Source of the DNA: Mermis nigrescens
Taxonomy: Eukaryota > Nematoda > Enoplea > Mermithida > Mermithidae
Length of the DNA: 64,000 bases
Direction: 5' to 3'
NCBI GenBank assembly: GCA_036768485.1
Contig: JAVLUZ010000338.1
Span: forward strand, 1 to 64,000
In this document: in pieces, positions 55,220 through 64,000 of the stretch
Layout of the letters: each line of letters starts with the position of its first letter
Numbering within the stretch: position 1 is the first letter of the stretch
Translations under genes and position numbers: made by a program
Notes under the pieces: model-generated
What the model was told of the DNA's origin: nothing
What the model saw: the letters and a program-made list of their open reading frames with translations, nothing else
The model's database searches: none

Positions 55220-56180
55220 TATAAAATCCAAGAATAATGTTCCTACAAGCATCAATACTTATAATATTATCAAATAATAAATAAAAAAGCAACATGCAAC
55301 TATCATCCATGCAGTTTAGGGGCCGTTGAGCAGTAAATGTTACGATGGCATTTGTCTGAACACCCTCATCTGGGTTCATGTCGAAGGGCAATATTTGATA
55401 CCCCTTGCTTAAAAATTGTCAAACGTTATGCCTGTGTCCGTATCCGTATATAGTTTTTATACTATTCTCAGAGAATTGAGGTAAGCTTTGATCATAGAAT
55501 CATTTGTGTTATATGGTAGGGAGGATACTGTCTCCCATTAAGATCAACTTGAGCCCAAACGCATTTTTAATATTGAACAAAAATGGGTTCTTTGCATAAT
55601 GACCAGTAAAGAAAGCGTTTCTATAAGCGTCACAATTATGAAATGCAGAACGTGCCCATTATGTTGAACAAAATTTGTTAAATGTGTTTGCCTTACTAAT
55701 AATTGCATACTACAAACTACAGCATGATTTACATTATAATTTAGAGGTTTAGGTCGCAATGAAAATTCAATTAAAAGTATAGTGCTACTTTGCAAATTAA
55801 CTCGCCTATCTTTTAGAACTATTTTAGTGACTGATAATTGTTGTTTTGGAAGAGCTGTACATGACAATAAATGAAACTCTGTTAAAGAAGGAAATAACAA
55901 GAGCAAAAATCTTATTCTCAGAATGATTAATTTATTTTGCAGTAGAAGATCTAAATGCTATTGTCCAGCCATATCTACCTCGGCTCCTTTGGCAAACTTG
56001 TCACAACGTTTGTTGAATCCAGGGTTCATATCTTTTACTACAGCATTAAATTTATCTGGCTTATCTTTGTAATACAGCAGAGGGACTCCTACTGCTCCTT
56101 TTTAGCAACCAAAGACTACATGTATACTGTTTCTATGTATGCACGATATGGATATGTTGAAGTTGCCTGATTAAATATTG
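55220..56180 (-). pseudogene. Major capsid relic of Maverick 2
   Basis: Similar along its length to 33506-34363: YPYRAYIET-type region (~56145), a LLFPSLTEFHLLS stretch (~55900), a QTHLTNFVQHNG stretch (~55690) and LPFDMNPDEG (~55385). Frameshifts and stops. Confidence 0.75.
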
Positions 56181-56204
56181 TGCCGTTTGTCTTAAGCACA
56201 AAGA

Positions 56205-56635
56205 AAAAACCTCATCACTGAATCTTATTTGCTAAAACCTCATCACTGAATCTTATTTGCGTTCTGTTTACATTCAAAATTGCATATCCTTCCTTATCTA
56301 TATCCAGGTTAAAAGCATCTTTGGAATGCTCTGGTATTGCATTGTTCTATGCTTTTGTGAATTCCTGTAAGCCCATACAAAACCGATTTTTTAGGAAGTT
56401 CAGAGCATTTAAACCACTCTGTGGTTTGTCTGCCCTTGTGTAGTAAATTTTATTTTCATGGGTGAAAGGCGATTGACATATAATTTGAGTAACAGCTACC
56501 TCCCACTCATTTTTGAAAGCTTACGGGTTTTATTAAATGAAAAACGTACTCACCTTCCTGTCTAGTGACGTTAGAGTCTTTTGACTCAAAATAAAAATAA
56601 TAATTGTTTTGGTCCTGCTGAAAAACCATCCATAT
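56205..56635 (-). pseudogene. Minor capsid relic of Maverick 2
   Basis: WEVAVTQIICQSPF-like region (~56490), the TRADKPQSG..NFLKNRF region and the INVNRTQIR region match 34840-35601, with the C-terminal third missing. Confidence 0.65.
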
Positions 56636-56669
56636 TTTTTTAAATATATGAGTGACATATACATATTTC

Positions 56670-57180
56670 TAGCTTTATTACACTTGAAACCCAGGAATTG
56701 AACTTTTCTGGGTACCCTCGCCACCATACTAAATAATCAGTTTTATTGCCTTTCTTACGCATTTTCAAAATCTTTTCAATCACGTACAAATTGTCAGTTT
56801 TTGTTTCAATTTTTTGCAGTTAAGGCTAATATAAAATACCTTTGACCATACGTGGGCAGCAAGAAAATTCTGGGGGGGGGGGTGCAAGATTTTTTTGAAG
56901 GTCGAAAAATGGCCTTAAAAATGGTGGTATGGCGATGAAAACACCATTTTTCGACGTTTCTCATCAAGCACTATCCATTGGCATCAAAAAATTGCGAAAA
57001 AAACGAAAAAAATTTTCAAAAATTGAATTCTGGGGGGGGGTATTTTGATTTCTGGGGGGGTATTTTGGTTTCTGGGGGGGGTGCATACCCCCTAAACCCC
57101 CACGCCCAGGTGTGCCTTTGACTCTTTTTGCCCATTTAGTCTTCTAAAATATAAATAGGTGGGGTTCAAGCTGTCAACAA
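56670..57180 (-). pseudogene. Integrase chromodomain relic of Maverick 2, split by a MITE
   Basis: The 56700-56846 and 57115-57180 parts match the chromodomain end (36050-36240) of the Maverick 1 integrase, with MITE copy G between. Confidence 0.7.
56847..57114 (+). mobile_element. MITE copy G (best preserved)
   Basis: CATACGTGGGCAGC ... CACGCCCAGGTGTG with perfect 8-bp duplication CCTTTGAC on both sides (56839-56846 and 57115-57122). The imperfect inverted ends CATACGTGGGC / CACACCTGGGC and 8-bp duplication are hAT-like. Confidence 0.92.
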
Positions 57181-57184
57181 TGAA

Positions 57185-58020
57185 TGACAGTTTTGATACT
57201 TTTTTAAAATTTTTTAGCAAATTGTAGTGCATAGGTAATTTTTGTAATCATTAATCCTTAAGTCGATTACTAGAGTGCTTTAGTAATAGAGTTTTCCATA
57301 ATTTGCATAGCCGTTTTATATTGATTCTTATTGTGGTTAGGGCTTAAACGTGTAGACTAATGCTTTAGTTCATCATACTGTATGTTTTAAAATCTTATTT
57401 TTATTTTTGTGTGCCAGTCAAAATCTCTGAATTCCAGACACATTTGGACACCTGAAATTAATTGTTTCAATCCGAATTCTACATTAAAACCCCAGAAATA
57501 CTTCTCACAATGACATAAATCATCACTTAAATAGCAACAATTGAACACCTTTCTACCCTTATCATTAGCATATACGAGTATAGAGCATAAACCTCTTTTT
57601 ACTTACGCACAAAGTTTATGATACAAATGCAAAGCTATCAAAAGAATATGAAACTTATGTCCCTAAGTCCAAACAAATTACGAGCAAATCTTATCATAAA
57701 GTATAAAGAGACCAACCATAAATTACTCAAAATAAGAACAATTGCGTTTAAGAGAATGAGAAGTGACGAGGAGAATACCTCTGAGGAGAATCGGAGATAG
57801 TTTTGAAAAAGGAAGTCTGGTTTTAATTTTGGAGTACTTTATTTTTCGTTTCGTCCCGGATTATTCGTATTCTTTGAAGCTGCGCATACAATTAAGGTAA
57901 ACTTAATATTTATTTGGCGAAATCATTTTTGTGTGCTGTGTTAAACAAATAATAAAATCAACTCCAAAAGATTACATGAAATCTTAACTTGAAGGTGCAG
58001 GTCTAGTGGGAGGTGACAAA
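57185..58020. repeat. Probable 5' LTR region of E2 (left limit unknown)
   Basis: No gene. Ends with GGTGACA just before a primer-site-like sequence; AATAATAAAA at ~57949 could be the polyadenylation signal. Its left limit cannot be set because the 3' LTR lies outside the window. Confidence 0.4.
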
Positions 58021-58045
58021 TTTGGCGAGCGCGCCAGGGAAAAGA
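58021..58045 (+). promoter_or_regulatory. Candidate tRNA primer-binding site of E2
   Basis: TTTGGCGAGCGCGCCAGGGA directly after the candidate LTR end, of the TTTGGCGA-type seen in many Gypsy elements. The ~1-kb leader to gag holds an acidic ORF (58553-58882) without an ATG start. Confidence 0.45.
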
Positions 58046-59063
58046 AAATCTCCTGCTAGCACATTTTTTAAATTATCCTTTCCGGACCTTGTTCAAAAAA
58101 TAAGGTGGCGTATTTTTATTTTTCCTTAAGCTAGAGTTTTTCCTTATTTTCTTTAGCAGTGTTCAGCCTTTGTTTTTTTATTGCTGTACGCGCTAATTTT
58201 ACGCTTAAGCAATATTATTTAAACCAACCATAAAACCGATAAGAAAAGGGAACTTATTGTAGGATAAACGGTTTGGAGTCTTTCAGGATAATTTCGGAGA
58301 AACCGAAAATCGGAGAAAAACTGCATTAAATAAAGCGGAGAAGCCTTAAGCCTGAAGCATTGGATAAACCAGAATTAATACATTTAAAATTATTAATTGA
58401 GCTCAAATTATTTTGTTAGTAAATGGTGCGCAACGTTTATTAACACTCCTGATTCCAAAAAATAATATATTTTTTGGTGTCATCAATTTTTCTTTCTAGA
58501 CTCTTGAGCGAAAAATCCCTAAGAGTTGAAAAATCGAATTAAAACTTAATTAGTGACCAAAAAGAGGTTGCTAATATATTTTGAAGGTCTGAACGTACAG
58601 TTTTCCCTGCCAGAAATTGGAAAAAAAGGGAATCAGAAAAAAATTGATTCTGGAAAGGATAAGGAGGATAAAAAAGTGCTGGACCCAAATCAGTTTCAAA
58701 CTGAAGGAGAAACCCCTGAAAGTTTTGAGATATCTCAAGAGAATACTCAAATTTTTGAAAATTTTGAGGCAGAAGACGTTGAAAGATTTGAAAGAACTTT
58801 AGTAGCTCATAAAACTTTTGTGGACACTCTTGTTGAGAGTTTTCGACCAAAAATAAGCTATAGTCTTCCCCAGAAAGTTTGATTCTTCGTCTTTCTGATA
58901 AGAGAAGAGGACCAATTTTTCTACTACAATTTCTGTGAATAATACTGGCAAAACTGTTGAATTTCCATTTGATGATCATAAGTCTGTTTTTACTCAAAAA
59001 GAGTTTAAAGGAGGCTTTAAAGATTTTTTAATTCGGACATCTAATAAGCCAATTACTAGAAAA

Positions 59064-60708
59064 ATGTCCAACAATCCTGATGAATGGGAGGAAGCCCTAA
59101 AAAGAGCATTTGAATCTTTTGACGCTCCAATTTTTAAAGAGTTGAAATCATTAAAATCTACTGTGAATAATTTAGATAGAAATCAAGGAACATCTACAGG
59201 TTTTGGAAGTTTAAATCAAGAAACTGCTGTTGGGTTTAGCTCTGGAGGAGATCCATTGCTTCGACTTAGTACTATGATCAATTATAAGCCCCCAAAATCA
59301 TTTTTCGGAGCTTTTGATGAATCTTTCAAAGAATGGTTTTAAAAGTTTACTCGTTATATGACTTTGCAAGGAATTCCTGAGGGAGATAGCCTCTACAGAC
59401 TTGCTTATTTAGAGTCTAATTTAAAAGGTCCTGCATTAGTAGCATTTAATGAAGCGATAAAAGAATTAGGAGATGACGTTATTTATGATGATGTTATAAC
59501 AAAATTAAGAGAAGCATTTCCAGAGAATTGTGATGCTGATGTTTATCAACAAATAATATTTGATATAAAACAGCGCAAAAATGAGAGTGTTTTAGAGTTT
59601 TCTGATTGTTTAAGACGATTATCAAAAAAGGCTTATCCTAATATTTCTGAAAAAGATCAGGAAGTATTTGTAAAACCTATTTTTATAAAAGCGGTTTTAC
59701 CTGAAATTTACAAAGGCTTAAAATACACTGAATATAAAAGTCTAAATGAAGCTATCAAGAAAGCATGCTTTGTTGAGCAACAAGTATTGAGAGAGGGTTG
59801 GAGGAATCCTCAAATATTTGATCAAAATCCCCAGAATATAATTTATCAAATTTGTCATTACAGAGAAAACAAATGGAACAAAAGGCAAATAAAGAAGTGA
59901 CATTCGAAAAAAATTTGATGAATTGAAAGAAGCGGTCAATTGTTTGTCTCGTCCACCTCACTGTTCGATTTGCCGCAGAGTAAATCATACGACGGAGAAT
60001 TGCTATTTAAATCCGCGTTCTCAGAGCCGGCCACCCAGTCAGAATATATTCTGTGCGCAATGTGGTAAACGTGGGCATACCAGCATTAACTGCTTCAAAC
60101 GTCGAGGTAATTATAATTATAATTACAATGATGGAAATCCATAGCGAAATGATCAAAATAGACCTAGAACAATTTACTCCCCAAATTTGGAGAATACTTT
60201 CAGAAATTCCGCAGAATCAGCTCAAAACCATCCCAATTATAAAGAAAATAATAGAAATAGTGCATTAAATTCTAATAGTTCCCGTCTAAATCGAAAAACT
60301 AGAAAACAGCTTTGTTTTTCTCAAAATTCTCAAAATAGTCAAAATCAGATAAATAGTAATGAAAATCATGAAGGTTTTCAAAATTGCAATTTCCCGGAAT
60401 ATTTTGAGGAACCGCTTCAATCGATGCGTTGTAGGCGAGCAAATAATGTCAAATATCATGAATGTGAATCAGATAATTATATAAATATAAATACAGATAA
60501 TGTAGATGAACGTGATATGAAATGTTATAATTATGTGAACACAGAGGATGAAGACCTCACGGAGTTAATTGGATCCACACAGGCAAACGCTGAATCTATT
60601 AAGAATCCTGAAACGAAATTTGTTAAACTTGACAAATTTTCGAGCTTAATAGCAACTAATTTGGTGAATTTTCGGATTTGTTGGAACCCGATAAAAATCT
60701 TGAAATAG
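59064..60708 (+). pseudogene. gag: Gag of E2
   Basis: First in-frame ATG 59064 (MSNNPDEWEEALKRAFESF). TAA at 59339 splits the N-terminus. The capsid-like region (YRLAYLESNLKGPALVAFNE, ~59395, and SVLEFSDCLRRLSKKAYPNI, ~59590) matches Retrotrans_gag. After a frame change near 59900 come two CCHC knuckles, CSICRRVNHTTENC (~59960) and CAQCGKRGHTSINC (~60050), where E1 has one. TAG at 60142, then an Asn/Gln/Ser-rich tail to 60708. Confidence 0.85.
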
Positions 60709-61585
60709 AAGAAAATTCATTAGAATTTAATCTTTTAGAGCAGCAAGCATTGCCAGACAGTCCGGAACAAGGAAATATTTTGAACGATTTTCAACTAAAA
60801 GATTTAAATCCTAGCAATTTCAGCTTGCAGGGGTTTGTCCCAGGCTCTTTTGGACGTCATTCAACCTGGAATGGCGAAATATTGCCCCCGACCCATGTTT
60901 CATTTTCAATTGAGGATGTATTGTGCTTGGAGGAAAACGAAGAATTTGAAAAAGAAGAAATGGAAGATATTCTCGAAAATTTGTCGTATTTAGATTTGGA
61001 TAATATGGCAACAATTTACTGTATCAAACCTTACAAAATTCCGAAACATCTGGAGTATTTAAATCTGGACATTGATTATGTGCTAGGCAAACGTCGACAA
61101 CCACTGCTGTGCACTTGTTGCATTATCCACGGAAACAATTCGAAAAAACTGAAGTTGAATGACAAAGAAGAGGAAGGAAAGTTGGATAATAATATTCAAC
61201 AAGCGCCATTGCAAGCGGCAAATCCAAAGAACAGACTAGGATGCTGGCATAGTTTGGATGAACGCATTAATCAGATTTGTAAGTTGCAAATTCAGATTAA
61301 TATAATACAGGAGGATGATCTTCCGCAGAAAAAATCTGAATCACTAAAATATCTTGAAAATACGTTAGCAAAACTTGGCACAAATAAATTTGTTGGGAAT
61401 CAAAATATGGAAAAAAGGGATAGTGAACAATGTGGTCAAAAGGTTTTATTTAGTGATTTTAAGAATCAATTCTCCCAAGCTACATCTAAGACATCCTTGA
61501 ATTGTTTTGAAAATTTAAAAGTAATTACTACACGAATTGTATTTTACTTTATTTCAATTATCCTAATTTCCATAAGATCTGCTTT
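60678..61585 (+). CDS. E2 spacer region between Gag and Env
   Basis: About 300 residues in a new frame, acidic and then Lys-rich, with LLCTCCIIHGNN and a Cys pair; not recognised. Ends in a hydrophobic segment (IVFYFISIILISI, ~61540-61575), the same position as TM1/signal of the E1 glycoprotein. In E1 the equivalent is only ~100 residues. Confidence 0.5.
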
Positions 61586-61830
61586 TCCTCAAACAAACAT
61601 TTATTTTCAGTTGAAGAGGAAGATGACAAATAATGCCGCATGCATTTGGTGTGAGATTGTAGTAAGCACAAGTGCCGTGACGCTGGCAAAAAACGCCAAA
61701 ACACATCTAAAATACGATTTAAATTATAGTTCAAATGTGTGTTATCATATATAAAACGCGTGTCCTTGCTTATTTTCAAAGAAATATTGACATTTTTGCA
61801 TTTGAATTTAATTTGATCAGTTAAGTATGC
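61586..61830. other. Insertion-like segment in E2 env
   Basis: Sequence with no counterpart in E1, between the TM1 segment and the ectodomain (FQLCGSSKSGYAVNLPK, ~61884). Probably a small insertion; ends not defined. Confidence 0.35.
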
Positions 61831-61837
61831 AACTTTT

Positions 61838-63990
61838 TTGATAGTTATATTATTACCAATTATAGTGTGCAAAATTAATGAATTTCAGTTATGTGGATCT
61901 AGCAAAAGTGGATATGCTGTAAATTTGCCTAAATCTGTGACCTGCAATTTACCTATTCAAAATCTGGAAAATCCTCAAAATTGGAATATTTCACTTTATA
62001 TTCCTAGAATCCAACCAAAAATTGAAAAGGCGATAAAATGCAGCATTATATTTCGCAAAATCTGCACAAACATGGGATTTTCTGGTGGAAAAGTAATAGT
62101 CTTGGACAAATCAACCCAAACTAATGTATCCCCAGAAATTTGTCTAAAATCTTATGAAAAATTGGAAAATATGGGTACAAAGGTAACAAAAAGTACTATT
62201 TTTGTATTTTGGAGTACCAATTTTCCATTAAGTATTAATTTTAAGTGGTGCTGCAAGGACGTATGCAATGACGTTTCAAATTTTATTGTGGAGGAAGGAA
62301 AAATAGCAAGTTGAGATGGAGATACCATCACTAGTGACCTCTGGGATGTAGGACATTGTCGCCCCCAGAGTGGAAAATGTATTACCTCTCAAACCACTAT
62401 AGTTTGGCAAAACATAACTTTTTCTGACGTTTGCCCATTTGTCAGGGAACATAGGTAGCGCTGATAAGTAGCACATATATAATTGTTGATGATTTACAAG
62501 CCGTGTTTGTTATACAGAAACGATTTATCAAATGCAGAGAAATAACAAATGCATTTGTCTCTAAACAAGGAGTTGTCATCATACGTGGGCAGCAAGAAAA
62601 TTCTGGGGAAGGGTCCAAGATTTTTTGAAGGTCAAAAAATGGCCTTAAAAATGGTGATATGGCGATAAAAATACCATTTTTCAACGTTTCTCATCAAGCA
62701 CTATCCATTGGCATCAAAAAATTGTAAAAAAACGAAAAAAATTTTTAAAAATTGATTTCTGGGGGGTCTTTTGATTTCTGGGGGGTCTTTTGGTTTCTGG
62801 GGGGTCCAGACCCCCTACGCCCATGTGTGCTTGTCATTCAATTTCAAAATATGTACTCAAAATTTAATCTAAAACAAAACAAAACTAAAAAATTAATGAT
62901 TTCTGAATATGATCCTATTAATTTGAAATTAAATTATCTAGAATTACGCTTATTGAAAAATGAAGCTGAAAATTTCCGGAGAATCTGGATTGAGCCCTGT
63001 AGTCAATTACAAAATCATTTAAATGTTGTTTGGCAACTTCTTTACATCGACCCTACGATTGGTGCTTGTGTCTTCTTTCAAAGAATGGATATCTCGGCCG
63101 ACATTACAGGTGAGGCACTAACAATTTGGGAATGCAGGAAAGTCAATGTTACACACATATATACGGATCGAAAAATAAATAACACGTGCTATAAGCATTT
63201 ACCTGTGTTATATGAGCAAGAAATTTGGTTTGCTTTACCTCCCACTTATGACCTTATTCCCTATTCCGAAACAATTGATTGTTTGCATAAAACAGTCAAA
63301 ATTTATAATCAGGGACCATTTTGGATTATCTCATGTTGTGGACATTCCTTTTGAATTGAATTGGAAAGTTAACACGTCTTACTTTCAATTTAATACTCCT
63401 ACAGTCTTTCATAATAATTTTAATCAACCTATTTTCGGATTTTTTAAAAATTATTTATACAGAACTGATCATTTGGAGAAAGCCTTACATAATTTGATAG
63501 ATTATACCTCGGAAATGTCATTAGATCCGAATACCCTGTATGAAGTTCTTGCAGGTACCGGAACCAGAATTAAAAATATAATAGAAGGAAGTGGACTGGA
63601 AACGCTCTTGGGAATTTTGCTACTCAAACTCAGGTTAGTTTTACAACTAACTTAAATGCGCTTTTAAAAGGCCCTTTTCAATTAATATTCAATTTATTAC
63701 TTGTAGCCCATATTTTACTCATTTTTAGTTATTTTGTTTATTTGTATATTACAAAGAGACAACCTAGTCCAGAATTGCCCACCAAATCAATAAATTCAAC
63801 CCCAAGAAAATTGCAAAATGGGTTATTTCAATTTTTGAGACCAAAGAGACAGAAGTTGAAAGTGTCTAAATTGATTCCAGATCGTCAAAAGTTGGTAAAA
63901 TGGACAAAAACAGCTAAGAACAGTGAGCTCAATGAATCTCAAGTCACCATTGGTCTGATTCATAATACAAATAAGAAAACACCACATATT
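61838..63990 (+). pseudogene. Env-like glycoprotein of E2
   Basis: Same order of landmarks as E1: a GFSGGKVIV and KWCCKDVCND block (~62085 and ~62245), a Cys block with GKC..VWQ..CPF (~62370-62440), the MITE insertion, and a helical region with ISADITGEALTIWEC (~63090). Next are WFALPPTYDLIPYSETIDC (~63225), a SLDPNTLYEVLAGTGTRIK region (~63520), and TM2 LLVAHILLIFSYFVYLYI (~63700). A basic tail runs to NKKTPHIEV at the edge. Stops at 62312 and 63352 and frame changes near 62880 and 63300. Sequence identity to E1 is low, so the two elements separated long ago. Confidence 0.75.
62580..62830 (+). mobile_element. MITE copy H in E2 env
   Basis: CATACGTGGGCAGC ... CGCCCATGTGTG, flanked by GTTGTCAT / CTTGTCAT (7 of 8), between two env blocks. 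Confidence 0.88.
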
Positions 63991-64000
63991 GAAGTAATTA

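Larger units (their letters stand above)
58021..64000 (+). mobile_element. Retroelement E2, gag-env order, truncated by window end
   Basis: gag with two zinc knuckles, a long spacer ORF, then an env-like glycoprotein homologous to that of E1. Its tail runs at the window edge into THIGL..NKKTPHIEV-like sequence (actual NKKTPHIEVI), the counterpart of the segment just before the E1 protease. Pol is presumably to the right. Broken by stops, frameshifts and MITE copy H. Confidence 0.8.

Noticed and set aside
57618..57800. 60-residue plus-strand ORF before E2
   Set aside because: Lys/Asn-rich, no homologue in the window, lies in probable LTR sequence.
1..64000. CRISPR arrays, rRNA or tRNA genes
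   Set aside because: No regularly spaced repeats with unique spacers and no rRNA or cloverleaf sequence noticed; tRNA was only checked by eye.

Overview
The window is animal genomic DNA made almost entirely of mobile and virus-like elements; I recognise no ordinary host gene. It is AT-rich, has spliceosomal introns (GT..AG, 120-170 nt), chromodomain integrases, F-box proteins, hAT relatives and Ty3/Gypsy retroelements. That fits an invertebrate, possibly an arthropod, but the species cannot be told from the sequence.

Layout. (1) 1-8217: a decayed Ty3/Gypsy-type retroelement (E1) with the unusual order gag - env-like glycoprotein - protease - RT - RNase H - integrase. (2) 7.9-16.4 kb: an inverted LTR piece, a tandem repeat, a 4-kb foldback element with 0.7-0.9 kb arms, and a Gypsy RNase H fragment. 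(3) 16661-39468: a 22.8-kb Maverick/Polinton with terminal inverted repeats of about 360 bp. It carries protein-primed DNA polymerase B, retroviral-type integrase, packaging ATPase, adenain-like protease, major and minor capsid proteins, an AT-hook protein, two F-box proteins, a signal-peptide/TM protein, a family of small paralogues and, next to the left inverted repeat, a full-length TATA-binding protein (TBP) core homologue. (4) 40.0-57.2 kb: a second, older and rearranged Maverick, also with a TBP relic, broken up by a dead hAT transposase gene, a GC-rich tandem repeat and several copies of a 270-bp MITE. (5) 57.2-64.0 kb: a second retroelement (E2), diverged from E1 but with the same gag - env order, running out of the window just before its protease.

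How the parts fit. The Maverick has replication (polB), integration (integrase) and virion (ATPase, protease, capsids) modules. Several of its genes are preceded by a TATAAATA box, and in the polB, TM-protein and Zn-protein promoters a palindrome TTTCCCGGGAAA (or a close variant) lies next to that box. Together with its own TBP this suggests a self-directed transcription programme (inference). Both Mavericks and both retroelements carry stops and frameshifts, so all are probably dead copies. The ~270-bp MITE (8-bp target duplications, CA-starting ends) has hit the first Maverick's polB, the second Maverick's integrase and E2's env.
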